Below are positions 44,276 through 58,130 of a DNA stretch of 64,000 nt, in pieces (within the stretch, counting starts at the first letter, position 1; each line of letters begins with the position of its first letter). The position numbers were made by a program, and so were the translations under genes. Origin of the DNA: Lepisosteus oculatus (taxonomy: Eukaryota > Chordata > Actinopteri > Semionotiformes > Lepisosteidae). The stretch lies in the NCBI RefSeq assembly GCF_040954835.1, contig NC_090700.1, forward strand, positions 23,105,501 through 23,169,500. The letters are read 5' to 3'. The notes beneath the pieces were generated by a model, which ran no database searches, had not been told where the DNA came from, and worked only from the letters and a program-made list of their open reading frames with translations.

Positions 44276-46471
44276 TTATTAAAATAGATTATATATGTTT
44301 TGTTTAAATATATGTTATAAATGTTAAAACGACAGCTCGTATAAGCTTGTATTTTTACCTTTCGATCATTTTTAGAATTGCTTTGAGTTGCTTTTACCAT
44401 GATAAACAGTACAAAATAAGAGGTGTTGAACTTGTCAAAAGTTTTAAAGCGCTTTATGACGTAAAGTGTGATGACAGTCCTTGGCGGTCTATGTAACAAT
44501 TCTTCTTGAAGTAGGTCATCGGGCCAACAGTATATAAACATTACAGCTCAAGTGCTTTTGTATCTGAACGCTTTTAGGTAAGTAATTTAGCAGCTGCGGT
44601 ATTAATAATGATTTTAATGGCAAATTCAATTGCAGGTAAAATAAAAATGGCGGATAACTTTCTTTCTAGCTTCGTGAAGCGGTCGCGCCATATTATACAT
44701 ATATACCATAATAGAAAACATAATATGTACAGTAGAATTTTTCACTTTAAGCTGGCATTATCCAGAACCGGGTAAGGGCCCGGACCCGGACCGTGCTGCG
44801 TGGTCCGTCGGCCTTCTAAAGATGTTTAGGAGATCGGGGCGCCCTTGGATTTGATTAGAAACTTGCATAATTTGTTAACTTGACCCCATTATCTTAAAAA
44901 AAAACGGCCAGGCCCAGACCAAAGCATGAAGGCTGCGAGGATCGGGGGACTCTCATTTTTGGTCACAGCATACAGTAGTAGATCAGTAACCTCTGTTTAT
45001 CGTGATAACCTTTAATAATTTTCCAGTACTTTTTCAAATGATAAAACACATTGTCTCGCCAGTTTTGCTAAAGATACGGTTTTAGTGTTTACGCATAAAT
45101 TTGTAAGCCGTAGGCTTAAATCTCGTGTTCTTATTTTCTGCATTTTCATCGTAAGGGAAGGCGCTCGTTTGCGATTTACGCGCTGAACATTGTAAGCAGA
45201 AGAGCCTTAAGGCACAGCCTTGCCTTAACACCATCGTTTGCATTGCCATTGTCATCCAGAAAAGCAGTCGTAAGAAAATGAATCTGTGGCGGCTCCGAAC
45301 ATTAAAAAAACTATGTCTAGACTGCAAATACATCCCAATCTTACTATCAACGCGTTTTAAGAGCCCTCTCCTTTCCACCGGTATACAAGCTAAGAGAGAA
45401 ATACTGGAAATCCCGTCTGAAGTAGCCCTCGTCTCACCTTCGGAGCTGTGAGCGATGGGGATCATAATTAAAAGGGGTACAGTTACTTTGAAAATGTGTA
45501 TGTGATACTTAAATTTAAATAAAATAAAAAGATAAATTATATAACACAGACTGCTATCTATGTCCATGTGTTTAAGACGTATGAATCGGTTTTAAAACAG
45601 GCACACCCCTTTACTTCTCACAAATCCAAGTGGAGTCTCAGTCCGTCGTCGCGATGAATTAGGAGCTCAGATGTAGGCTAAGTGATTGCAATTTACTTAT
45701 TTAAAAGAACCACTTCAAATCAAAAGGGAGACATTTTGTAATGGTAGTTATCGTATTATACAGTATACGTAATTGTAGATATACAGTACATAAAGGGTAT
45801 GAATAGGTGTGAGCTTTTACTGTATATTTAATATTTTATCTGACCCATTTGTAGAAACCGCCTACTCAGATTTAGTTAAGTGGTCTGCCAGTCAAACATT
45901 GCATTGCTATCGTCGTGGTGAACTATTTCTCCGCTGTTTAAAACTTGTTTGGTAAGTGTCATCAAATATGCTTGTCAATTTGTAGCGAAATCGATATACT
46001 GTATCATAATCCTTCAGCTATCTATAATGTAGTGAAACGGCTAATTAATATGTATAAATTCCCTTATTCACAGTGACTTTTGCTCAAACCCCTGTTGCAT
46101 AATGGGGTTAATTTTATATAAAAAAACATTTATATCATAGATATAATACAAGCTTTGAAATGAAATAGTACATTTCCAGGTTTCATTTAAACATTTTTAA
46201 AAAAGCTCATGACTTTAAGCATTCTGAACATTGAGAATGTTATTTGGGAAACAAATGTTTATTATAATGTTTATGTTTAGGATCTGTCTCCTACTGAGTC
46301 AGCATGCAGCATTCAACACCATTAGGTTTAATATTAAAAAGTTGTGTATTTCCTGAATTGTTTTTTTAATTCTTTTCTATTACACCATACTAGACTGTGC
46401 AGGATATCATTTATTTGCCATTTTTGCCTTTTCCAGATACCTGGGAAACAAAGCTCATATCTCATTTGCCA

Positions 46472-48623
46472 ATGGAGCCTAGTCCTAAGCCTGGTGCTCT
46501 GTCCCCCTCCCCGAAGGACACAGACTCGAATCGACCCGCGCCCTTAAGGCGACAGGATCTGATCTCCACGTACTGCCCGCCTCCCAAGATACAGCTTCTG
46601 AAGGACACCTTCCAAGAGAAACTGATGCAGGAAAAGGAGAAAAAAATTATCGCCATGTCCAATCGGCGGCAGGAGGCAGCTCTACAGAAGATGAGAAAAT
46701 GTTTCCAATATGTCAAATACGCTGCGGAGAAGAAGACGGGGAACAGCTATCGCTTCCAAGCCCAACAGGGCCCTGAGAAGAACATTGTGGGGTATGATCG
46801 GTCTTACCCCCTGAAGCCTATGGGTAACAGGAAAGTCTCCGGCCCTGGTGAGGTTCGGGCTGTGGACCGCCCGGAAGCACAGAGTGATTCCTTGTTTGCC
46901 CCCACCCCGCCTCAGGATGGTCATGAGAGGCCCTGCGAGAGGCCGGGCAGGAGGGGCTCAAGAGTACGCAAACCTAAGGACAGGACTGTCCTCCCCATGG
47001 TGGCGACCCCTCCAGGGCAATGCCCTTCTCATGCCAATGGGAAGGAGCACTTTCAGTTGCAAGAGGAGCTACGAAAAGTGGCCGAGGCAGAGGCCGCGCT
47101 GAAGGAGGAGCATCGCCGGAGGGAGGCCAGCCTGCAGGATGAGATGCGCCGGAAGGAGGCCATGATGAAGGACGAGATTCGCCAGAAGGAGGCCATGATG
47201 CAGGCGAAGCTCTTCAGAGATCAGGAGGAGCTGAGGATGGTTCAGAGAGAGATGGAAGACTCCAGAGAGGTGGCGGGAAGGGAAAATAGCGGACTCCTGA
47301 CCCGAAGGAAGACACTCCAGGCGAGGCAGAGCGAGCTTCGCCCCAGAGGACCGTGGGCCAACCACCGCTCTAAGGCCGTGCCTCTTCTGATCTGCAGAAT
47401 GGAGAAGCAAAAAGCCTTCACTCCAAGGAAAGCCCTTACTTTCAGAGGAGACAACCTTGATTATGATTCTCCAATGGAAGATGGCGGATGCGCAGAATCG
47501 CACTTTCCCTCTGCGCTTTCCCATCAGGAGAGACGTCAAGTGAGCCCTTGCAGCCGTGGGCTAGAAGACGTCCCCTGTGGAAGGACAAAGTATCTCAAGA
47601 AAGCAAGGCTCCCTGAAAGCGACGTGTCAGCGGCACAGGCCGCGCAGGCCCACTTCAAAAATAACACCGCATGTCTGGATGAACAAACTCTGTCAGTGGA
47701 AAACAGATATTTGTCCCCTACAAGTCTGATGTGCCCTACCGCTGAGCAATTTCCATATGAGAATAGCCAGAGTGGAAACCCTCAGTTTGTGCCCTGTGAA
47801 CTGTGTCACAGGAAGTTTGCTGTAGAGAGGTTGGAGAAACACAGCAAGATCTGCAAGAAGCTTCAGAATTCAAAGAGGAAGGTTTTTGACTCTTTCAAGC
47901 ACAGGGCCAAGGGAACAGAACTGGAGACATACATCCATAAGAAGAAGGTTAAACCGCCAATCGTGGTAAGGGCTATCCTTAAACTCTTTCCAAGCTTCCC
48001 TTGTTTTCTCCTAGAGTCAGTGTAAACTATAAATCAATGTAAACAATGTAAACAATAAATAAGTGTTTTATGAAGTACTCTTCTGAAAAACTGCCGCAAA
48101 GGCACATATGCCAGACAGAATAAATGGGTCTTAGTGACTTCTGAATTCTGTTGTAAAAATCTACATGAGATATCAAGCAAATAGCACTCACAGGAAACAA
48201 AACCATAACTAAATTGTACTCTCTACCCAATGACATGAAAGGTAGCCCCAGAAAGCTAAGTTATTACTGTATTGATATTTTCTTGCCTTGTGAATGGTTT
48301 GCGACCAGACTGTGTACGCAGTGCTAGTCTGGACTTTTTCTGGAAGCTGTTTCATTGGTTTCATTTCCTGTTCCCAGCTGAGAAAGAACAACTGGAGGCA
48401 GAAGCACGAGGATTTCATTCGGAGCATCAAACAGGCCAGGGAGGTGCAGCAGGTGATCACGCAAAGAGGGAAGGTTGTGAACCTGCCCCAGCCCCCCGCG
48501 AATCCAAACCCCGACTACGTGCCCTGCCCTCACTGCGGCCGGCGCTTTGCCCCCAGGCCGGCACAGAGGCACATCCCCAAGTGTCAGCACATCAGGAGCC
48601 GCCCTCCTCCTCCTCGCAGATGA
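46472..48623 (+). CDS. ZC2HC1C: ZC2HC1C-like zinc finger C2HC protein, array copy 4, intact coding, promoter segment lost
   Basis: Coding exons 46472-47965 and 48378-48623 encode 579 residues. Order: basic/proline N-terminus, a coiled coil at about 193-265 built from 11-residue repeats (RRREASLQDEM, RRKEAMMKDEI, RQKEAMMQAKL), an acidic/serine linker, first C2HC finger 442-461, basic linker, then a second exon that carries finger 548-567 and a PPPPRR tail. Splice sites and AATAAA (48751-48756) are intact. About 225 bp that hold the predicted promoter in copies 2 and 3 are deleted upstream (junction 45890/45891), so expression may differ or use the TATA box at 44531. Confidence 0.87.
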
Positions 48624-49980
48624 AAACTGATGTGAAAAAGAGTAAAAGAGTCATGATCTTGGCTCACGACTCACGTCCTGCTTTTTCTTTTTAGAAATAT
48701 ATTTAGCACAGTTCATCCGTATGATGATAAAAAAAATGTTACCTTGTTTTAATAAAATGATTTTTTTTGGTGGACTGGTGTTTGCGTAACTGTGGTTATT
48801 TCAGTTCTTTTCCCTTGCGAAAATGTGTGTCGACCGTGAAAATAAAATTCAAGCTTGTCTTATCATTCATACACCTTGACCTCCTAAAAATATTTTTTCA
48901 ACCTGGAACGTACAATTAGCAGGCAATAGAACAGGTCAGATTGGCCTTGGAACCATCAAAAAGTAGTATTCACACATTCTCGGCATCAATTTTCCTTAAA
49001 AACAACTGAAAAAGCAAGGTAAAGAGTAATTGATTTTTTTAATGAAAGTTATTTGATTTAATTTATTCAATTTTCACAATATTTGAAATATGTTGGGATT
49101 AATGTGACTCAATATTATCTGCAGCTCTTACACTCCAGGCACCTCATAAAGTGGAACGCAGTGATTTTGCCTTACATGGCGCTCAGCTCTTCCTCAATCC
49201 CAGCAGAAGCAGCAGCCTCCGGGTCCTGCCTCATGCACAGCTTAAAATGCAACACCGATTAATACAACAAACAACAGGGAAAACCATTCACGATCAGACA
49301 CATCCGTTGATTGCTGGCTCTCAGTAAAGGGACATTGCTGTGGTCCACGCATGAATCTGTTTTCTAAGTGCCTTATCCAATACAGTGTTGAGGCCAGTTT
49401 TCCCAGAAGCCAATTAGAAAGGGAACACACAATAACTTGTAAAACCTCCAATTTACATCATAAAATAGACTACATTTCAAGGTTAAAGAATTACCATGTT
49501 CTGCGATTCAGAACGAGGCAGCAAAACTTCCTGTAATCTGATGTGGCCCTATGACATTGTAAAGGAGCAGGCTTGTGAATACATCTTGTTTAATCCAATG
49601 GAAATATTACTCTCAACTTTTTTACGTTTTTGCCAATAAATAATATTACATTGTTAACTCTGCATAAAGAACCTTGGAATGGAATGTTTTTTGCAGTGAA
49701 ATGTTTGCTGCATAACCTATACCTTTTCTCTCCTACATCACATTGCATTAGTCATTACAGTGATTAGTGAGCAGGAAAGGCTGCATCACATCGCAATTTG
49801 TGTGGAACCTGAATGCGAAGTTGTTACAACATGGCGTAACTTACAGTACTTTCACAAAGTTCATGATTTTGTGCTCAATTTTGAGTTTGTAAAGTTTTTC
49901 TATAATGTCAATGATTTTATTTTGTGACTGAAATTAAATAATTTTGTGTCTGCAAAATTGGGACTGTAGTTCCACCTTAA

Positions 49981-50136
49981 CCTACTAGTACTGTATGTCT
50001 TTGGACTGTGGGAAGAAACTGGAGCACCTGGAAGAAATCCACACAAATGAAGGGAGAACATACAATTCCATCCAGACTGAAACCCCAGGAATTGAACCCA
50101 GGACCCCAGCTCTGTGAACCACAGTGCCACCTCATT
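49981..50136 (-). mobile_element. SINE fragment, array copy 4
   Basis: Copy of 25890-26045. Confidence 0.6.
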
Positions 50137-51586
50137 GCTATAGTCACTATAATTAATGTCTAAACTCAATGGCAAATGAGCAGCCTGGGATCCAAAAGGA
50201 TCAAGACAAGGATCCAAACAAAGCACTATCCCAAAGCTTGGCTTTGTACAGTATATCATACAGGGCTTGATGCAGAAGGCAGATAATCTAAGTCCATGCA
50301 ATAATTGCTAAGGGAAAGTGACTTTGTGTTTTTGGAGGGAAGTCACTCAACATGGAGCTGTGTTAGTGAAATGATTGTTCTGATGTACGGCTGATGTCCA
50401 AACACTGAAAACATGATTGTGTATGCAATCGCACTCCCGAGCTCCACTGGGTATGGTTAAAATAACTTTTTATAGTTCATCACATTCAAAGTGTGTGTAC
50501 TTGATGAAAGTGTAACACACATTTGGAGGAGTTATTCAGGATTTTCTTTCATTCAACTATTTCAAGACCCATTATTTTCAGATGTTGTAGTATACGTGAA
50601 TAATGAAAGGCCTTCATATTACACAATGAAGGAATGACTTCGCAGGTGTGAAGAATAAAAGATTAATTCAGCTCACTTTGGGGAGTTTCACAATGGCCCT
50701 CCTTATAGAAATGTGGGTTTGATTAAAGGAGTGAAGAAAAAGCACTGAATAATATTTGCTTCTGTAAACGGAATCATCTCAAAATATGCTTGAAGAAATG
50801 AAAGAAATTGAAGAAGGTTAAACATAATCCAAAACGTATAAGGTCAATTTAAGTACAACCAGAATTCTAGTGTTTATGCAATGCATCTGTGGGTTGATAT
50901 GAAATACGGCCGTACTTAAACTAAACGAGGTTATCGAGAGCATATTCCGAGTACGGCTGTGGCCAGTTGTACTGTGAACTGCGAGGACCGTATCTTATCC
51001 TGAACTGGCTGTGCGAATACCGTCCTCTGCTGGCAGAAGGAATAGATTACAACGGCACTGTATTGGCAATTAGTCCTATTGCTAGATTATTGAAACAACA
51101 AGGAGTCCGCGGAGTCAAGCAATGCTGATTAAACAAGTACCTGAAATTCAATAGGATTTTGTGTATTGATTACAAATAGGTGTGGAATTCTCATGTATAG
51201 TGGTATTCATGGATTCCTTACACAAGCAGATGTTGTTATGATACTTTCGTAATCTGAATATAAATCTGTTATCTACTTAAAACTGTAATTATTGAATAGA
51301 TTAATGTCTTTGAAATGCTTCATTAACTGGGCAGTTTCCATGTTTGGAAATGTTTTTATTTTGATTGCTGATTGCTAGATACTGTATGTTTAATAGGCAT
51401 GCTGTTAATATTTTCTACAAGAGCCAAATAAGACAGTTATGCTGTAGTAAGTTCTATATAAGTTATATAACATAAGTTATATTTTGTTCTGAGGTCAATT
51501 TGAATCTCATACTAATTTACCGGTGTCTTTTTATCTGAGAAACACTACCTGATTGATCACCTGATGCCTAGAAATTAGCATGCACA

Positions 51587-51922
51587 GTAGCCCAGCGTTT
51601 AGCATTGCTAGCTCACAGTGCTGAGGCCCTGGGTACACTTCTGGACCTGGGGTGCTATCTGTATGGAGCTTGTATGTTCTCCCCATGTTTGCATGAGTTA
51701 GCTTTGGGTGCTCCGGCTTCCTCCCACAGTTCAAAGAATTACTGGTAGGTTAATTGGCTTCTGGGATAATTGGTGAGTGTCTGTGTCTTCCCTGCATTGG
51801 ACTACCATCCAGTCCCAGGTATCTCCTGCTTATTACTTTCTGAGGCTCTGGCTCCCCCGTGACCCCGCGACCCCCTGACCACCTGACCCTGAATTGGATG
51901 AAGCGGTTAGAAAATGGGTGGT
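51587..51922 (+). mobile_element. SINE, array copy 4
   Basis: Copy of 27497-27832; has gagttagct where copies 1-3 and 6 have gagtttgct. Confidence 0.65.
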
Positions 51923-52034
51923 TTCTGTTATGCTCTGGTCATGCTCTGCCATAGCAACAACTTGTAAAAAATGCAGATGCTAGGATTTAACTCAAAGAAG
52001 GAGCTCAGAGCACTGTGTTGGCATCACTGTACAG

Positions 52035-52280
52035 GTGTCCGGTTTGTTTTAGAACATGTGCTAAAATCTTATTTACTAACTTCTAGACTTTTTACCCCCC
52101 ATATCAGCCTGCAGGTGCACAGTGGTCTGTGGACACCCTCCTTGCTCTGTCGTAAAACAGGAAATAAAAAGCAACTGGTTTTGACTTTAATGCACTGAGA
52201 CTGTGGAACTCACAGAACTCTCTTGTCAGAAAGGCAGCTTCTAACAGCTTTTAAGTGAAGACCAAGAACACTTTTCTATT
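52035..52280 (+). mobile_element. Degraded LINE 3' end, array copy 4
   Basis: Copy of 27945-28190. Confidence 0.35.
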
Positions 52281-54466
52281 TTATTAAAATAGATTATATA
52301 TGTTTTGTTTAAATATATGTTATAAATGTTAAAACGACAGCTCGTATAAGCTTGTATTTTTACCTTTCGATCATTTTTAGAATTGCTTTGAGTTGCTTTT
52401 ACCATGATAAACAGTACAAAATATGAGGTGTTGAACTTGTCAAAAGTTTTAAAGCGCTTTATGACGTAAAGTGTGATGACAGTCCTTGGCGGTCTATGTA
52501 ACAATTCTTCTTGAAGTAGGTCATCGGGCCAACAGTATATAAACATTACAGCTCAAGTGCTTTTGTATCTGAACGCTTTTAGGTAAGTAATTTAGCAGCT
52601 GCGGTATTAATAATGATTTTAATGGCAAATTCAATTGCAGGTAAAATAAAAATGGCGGATAACTTTCTTTCTAGCTTCGTGAAGCGGTCGCGCCATATTA
52701 TACATATATACCATAATAGAAAACATAATATGTACAGTAGAATTTTTCACTTTAAGCTGGCATTATCCAGAACCGGGTCAGGGCCCGGACCCGGACCGTG
52801 CTGCGTGGTCCGTCGGCCTTCTAAAGATGTTTAGGAGATCGGGGCGCCCTTGGATTTGATTAGAAACTTGCATAATTTGTTAACTTGACCCCATTATCTT
52901 AAAAAAAAACGGCCAGGCCCAGACCAAAGCATGAAGGCTGCGAGGATCGGGGGACTCTCATTTTTGGTCACAGCATACAGTAGTAGATCAGTAACCTCTG
53001 TTTATCGTGATAACCTTTAATAATTTTCCAGTACTTTTTCAAATGATAAAACACATTGTCTCGCCAGTTTTGCTAAAGATACGGTTTTAGTGTTTACGCA
53101 TAAATTTGTAAGCCGTAGGCTTAAATCTCGTGTTCTTATTTTCTGCATTTTCATCGTAAGGGAAGGCGCTCGTTTGCGATTTACGCGCTGAACATTGTAA
53201 GCAGAAGAGCCTTAAGGCACAGCCTTGCCTTAACACCATCGTATGCATTGCCATTGTCATCCAGAAAAGCAGTCGTAAGAAAATGAATCTGTGGCGGCTC
53301 CGAACATTAAAAAAACTATGTCTAGACTGCAAATACATCCCAATCTTACTATCAACGCGTTTTAAGAGCCCTCTCCTTTCCACCGGTATACAAGCTAAGA
53401 GAGAAATACTGGAAATCCCGTCTGAAGTAGCCCTCGTCTCACCTTCGGAGCTGTGAGCGATGGGGATCATAATTAAAAGGGGTACAGTTACTTTGAAAAT
53501 GTGTATGTGATACTTAAATTTAAATAAAATAAAAAGATAAATTATATAACACAGACTGCTATCTATGTCCATGTGTTTAAGACGTATGAATCGGTTTTAA
53601 AACAGGCACACCCCTTTACTTCTCACAAATCCAACTGGAGTCTCAGTCCGTCGTCGCGATGAATTAGGAGCTCAGATGTAGGCTAAGTGATTGCAATTTA
53701 CTTATTTAAAAGAACCACTTCAAATCAAAAGGGAGACATTTTGTAATGGTAGTTATCGTATTATACAGTATACGTAATTGTAGATATACAGTACATAAAG
53801 GGTATGAATAGGTGTGAGCTTTTACTGTATATTTAATATTTTATCTGACCCATTTGTAGAAACCGCCTACTCAGATTTAGTTAAGTGGTCTGCCAGTCAA
53901 ACATTGCATTGCTATCTTCGTGGTGAACTATTTCTCCGCTGTTTAAAACTTGTTTGGTAAGTGTCATCAAATATGCTTGTCAATTTGTAGCGAAATCGAT
54001 ATACTGTATCATAATCCTTCAGCTATCTATAATGTAGTGAAACGGCTAATTAATATTGATATTAATAGTGACTTTTGCTCAAACCCCTGTTGCATAATGG
54101 GGTTAATTTTATATAAAAAAACATTTATATCATAGATATAATACAAGCTTTGAAATGAAATAGTACATTTCCAGGTTTCATTTAAACATTTTTAAAAAAG
54201 CTCATGACTTTAAGCATTCTGAACATTGAGAATGTTATTTGGGAAACAAATGTTTATTATAATGTTTATGTTTAGGATCTGTCTCCTACTGAGTCAGCAT
54301 GCAGCATTCAACACCATTAGGTTTAATATTAAAAAGTTGTGTATTTCCTGAATTGTTTTTTTAATTCTTTTCTATTACACCATACTAGACTGTGCAGGAT
54401 ATCATTTATTTGCCATTTTTGCCTTTTCCAGATACCTGGGAAACAAAGCTCATATCTCATTTGCCA

Positions 54467-56617
54467 ATGGAGCCTAGTCCTAAGCCTGGTGCTCTGTCCC
54501 CCTCCCCGAAGGACACAGACTCGAATCGACCCGCGCCCTTAAGGCGACAGGATCTGATCTCCACGTACTGCCCGCCTCCCAAGATACAGCTTCTGAAGGA
54601 CACCTTCCAAGAGAAACTGATGCAGGAAAAGGAGAAAAAAATTATCGCCATGTCCAATCGGCGGCAGGAGGCAGCTCTACAGAAGATGAGAAAATGTTTC
54701 CAATATGTCAAATACGCTGCGGAGAAGAAGACGGGGAACAGCTATCGCTTCCAAGCCCAACAGGGCCCTGAGAAGAACATTGTGGGGTATGATCGGTCTT
54801 ACCCCCTGAAGCCTATGGGTAACAGGAAAGTCTCCGGCCCTGGTGAGGTTCGGGCTGTGGACCGCCCGGAAGCACAGAGTGATTCCTTGTTTGCCCCCAC
54901 CCCGCCTCAGGATGGTCATGAGAGGCCCTGCGAGAGGCCGGGCAGGAGGGGCTCAAGAGTACGCAAACCTAAGGACAGGACTGTCCTCCCCATGGTGGCG
55001 ACCCCTCCAGGGCAATGCCCTTCTCATGCCAATGGGAAGGAGCACTTTCAGTTGCAAGAGGAGCTACGAAAAGTGGCCGAGGCAGAGGCCGCGCTGAAGG
55101 AGGAGCATCGCCGGAGGGAGGCCAGCCTGCAGGATGAGATGCGCCGGAAGGAGGCCATGATGGAGGACGAGATTCGCCAGAAGGAGGCCATGATGCAGGC
55201 GAAGCTCTTCAGAGATCAGGAGGAGCTGAGGATGGTTCAGAGAGAGATGGAAGACTCCAGAGAGGTGGCGGGAAGGGAAAATAGCGGACTCCTGACCCGA
55301 AGGAAGACACTCCAGGCGAGGCAGAGCGAGCTTCGCCCCAGAGGACCGTGGGCCAACCACCGCTCTAAGGCCGTGCCTCTTCTGATCTGCAGAATGGAGA
55401 AGCAAAAAGCCTTCACTCCAAGGAAAGCCCTTACTTTCAGAGGAGACAACCTTGATTATGATTCTCCAATGGAAGATGGCGGATGCGCAGAATCGCACTT
55501 TCCCTCTGCGCTTTCCCATCAGGAGAGACGTCAAGTGAGCCCTTGCAGCCGTGGGCTAGAAGACGTCCCCTGTGGAAGGACAAAGTATCTCAAGAAAGCA
55601 AGGCTCCCTGAAACGACGTGTCAGCGGCACAGGCCGCGCAGGCCCACTTCAAAAATAACACCGCATGTCTGGATGAACAAACTCTGTCAGTGGAAAACAG
55701 ATATTTGTCCCCTACAAGTCTGATGTGCCCTACCGCTGAGCAATTTCCATATGAGAATAGCCAGAGTGGAAACCCTCAGTTTGTGCCCTGTGAACTGTGT
55801 CACAGGAAGTTTGCTGTAGAGAGGTTGGAGAAACACAGCAAGATCTGCAAGAAGCTTCAGAATTCAAAGAGGAAGGTTTTTGACTCTTTCAAGCACAGGG
55901 CCAAGGGAACAGAACTGGAGACATACATCCATAAGAAGAAGGTTAAACCGCCAATCGTGGTAAGGGCTATCCTTAAACTCTTTCCAAGCTTCCCTTGTTT
56001 TCTCCTAGAGTCAGTGTAAACTATAAATCAATGTAAACAATGTAAACAATAAATAAGTGTTTTATGAAGTACTCTTCTGAAAAACTGCCGCAAAGGCACA
56101 TATGCCAGACAGAATAAATGGGTCTTAGTGACTTCTGAATTCTGTTGTAAAAATCTACATGAGATATCAAGCAAATAGCACTCACAGGAAACAAAACCAT
56201 AACTAAATTGTACTCTCTACCCAATGACATGAAAGGTAGCCCCAGAAAGCTAAGTTATTACTGTATTGATATTTTCTTGCCTTGTGAATGGTTTGCGACC
56301 AGACTGTGTACGCAGTGCTAGTCTGGACTTTTTCTGGAAGCTGTTTCATTGGTTTCATTTCCTGTTCCCAGCTGAGAAAGAACAACTGGAGGCAGAAGCA
56401 CGAGGATTTCATTCGGAGCATCAAACAGGCCAGGGAGGTGCAGCAGGTGATCACGCAAAGAGGGAAGGTTGTGAACCTGCCCCAGCCCCCCGGGAATCCA
56501 AACCCCGACTACGTGCCCTGCCCTCACTGCGGCCGGCGCTTTGCCCCCAGGCCGGCACAGAGGCACATCCCCAAGTGTCAGCACATCAGGAGCCGCCCTC
56601 CTCCTCCTCGCAGATGA
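54467..56617 (+). pseudogene. ZC2HC1C: ZC2HC1C-like gene, array copy 5, frameshifted
   Basis: Exons 54467-55959 and 56372-56617 correspond to the intact copies, but one G is missing after 55613 (gaaacgacg where others have gaaagcgacg). The frame leaves the normal protein after about 382 residues and stops at 55723, before both zinc fingers; the original frame resumes as an open stretch from 55618. Other copy-specific changes are K to E in the coiled coil and A to G in the second exon. Splice sites and AATAAA (56745-56750) are unchanged and the 225-bp promoter deletion is shared with copy 4. A truncated coiled-coil protein is possible, but I call it a pseudogene. Confidence 0.8.
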
Positions 56618-57974
56618 AAACTGATGTGAAAAAGAGTAAAAGAGTCATGATCTTGGCTCACGACTCACGTCCTGCTTTTTCTTTTTAGAAATATATTTAG
56701 CACAGTTCATCCGTATGATGATAAAAAAAATGTTACCTTGTTTTAATAAAATGATTTTTTTTGGTGGACTGGTGTTTGCGTAACTGTGGTTATTTCAGTT
56801 CTTTTCCCTTGCGAAAATGTGTGTCGACCGTGAAAATAAAATTCAAGCTTGTCTTATCATTCATACACCTTGACCTCCTAAAAATATTTTTTCAACCTGG
56901 AACGTACAATTAGCAGGCAATAGAACAGGTCAGATTGGCCTTGGAACCATCAAAAAGTAGTATTCACACATTCTCGGCATCAATTTTCCTTAAAAACAAC
57001 TGAAAAAGCAAGGTAAAGAGTAATTGATTTTTTTAATGAAAGTTATTTGATTTAATTTATTCAATTTTCACAATATTTGAAATATGTTGGGATTAATGTG
57101 ACTCAATATTATCTGCAGCTCTTGCACTCCAGGCACCTCATAAAGTGGAACGCAGTGATTTTGCCTTACATGGCGCTCAGCTCTTCCTCAATCCCAGCAG
57201 AAGCAGCAGCCTCCGGGTCCTGCCTCATGCACAGCTTAAAATGCAACACCGATTAATACAACAAACAACAGGGAAAACCATTCACGATCAGACACATCCG
57301 TTGATTGCTGGCTCTCAGTAAAGGGACATTGCTGTGGTCCACGCATGAATCTGTTTTCTAAGTGCCTTATCCAATACAGTGTTGAGGCCAGTTTTCCCAG
57401 AAGCCAATTAGAAAGGGAACACACAATAACTTGTAAAACCTCCAATTTACATCATAAAATAGACTACATTTCAAGGTTAAAGAATTACCATGTTCTGCGA
57501 TTCAGAACGAGGCAGCAAAACTTCCTGTAATCTGATGTGGACCTATGACATTGTAAAGGAGCAGGCTTGTGAATACATCTTGTTTAATCCAATGGAAATA
57601 TTACTCTCAACTTTTTTACGTTTTTGCCAATAAATAATATTACATTGTTAACTCTGCATAAAGAACCTTGGAATGGAACGTTTTTTGCAGTGAAATGTTT
57701 GCTGCATAACCTATACCTTTTCTCTCCTACATCACATTGCATTAGTCATTACAGTGATTAGTGAGCAGGAAAGGCTGCATCACATCGCAATTTGTGTGGA
57801 ACCTGAATGCGAAGTTGTTACAACATGGCGTAACTTACAGTACTTTCACAAAGTTCATGATTTTGTGCTCAATTTTGAGTTTGTAAAGTTTTTCTATAAT
57901 GTCAATGATTTTATTTTGTGACTGAAATTAAATAATTTTGTGTCTGCAAAATTGGGACTGTAGTTCCACCTTAA

Positions 57975-58130
57975 CCTACTAGTACTGTATGTCTTTGGAC
58001 TGTGGGAAGAAACTGGAGCACCTGGAAGAAATCCACACAAATGAAGGGAGAACATACAATTCCATCCAGACTGAAACCCCAGGAATTGAACCCAGGACCC
58101 CAGCTCTGTGAACCACAGTGCCACCTCATT
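57975..58130 (-). mobile_element. SINE fragment, array copy 5
   Basis: Copy of 25890-26045. Confidence 0.6.

Larger units (their letters stand above)
36271..44491. repeat. Array B tandem unit, copy 3
   Basis: 8,221 bp, the longest unit without an insert. It has both the promoter segment and the full 3' flank, so it is the best reference for the ancestral unit. The 5' flank (36271-37814) and 3' flank (40619-44491) hold no further gene apart from SINE and LINE pieces. Confidence 0.92.
44492..52496. repeat. Array B tandem unit, copy 4
   Basis: 8,005 bp. First unit with the upstream deletion of about 225 bp (45890/45891). It carries a TAA in the short leader frame at 44773. The 5' flank (44492-46436) and 3' flank (48624-52496) hold no further gene. 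Confidence 0.92.
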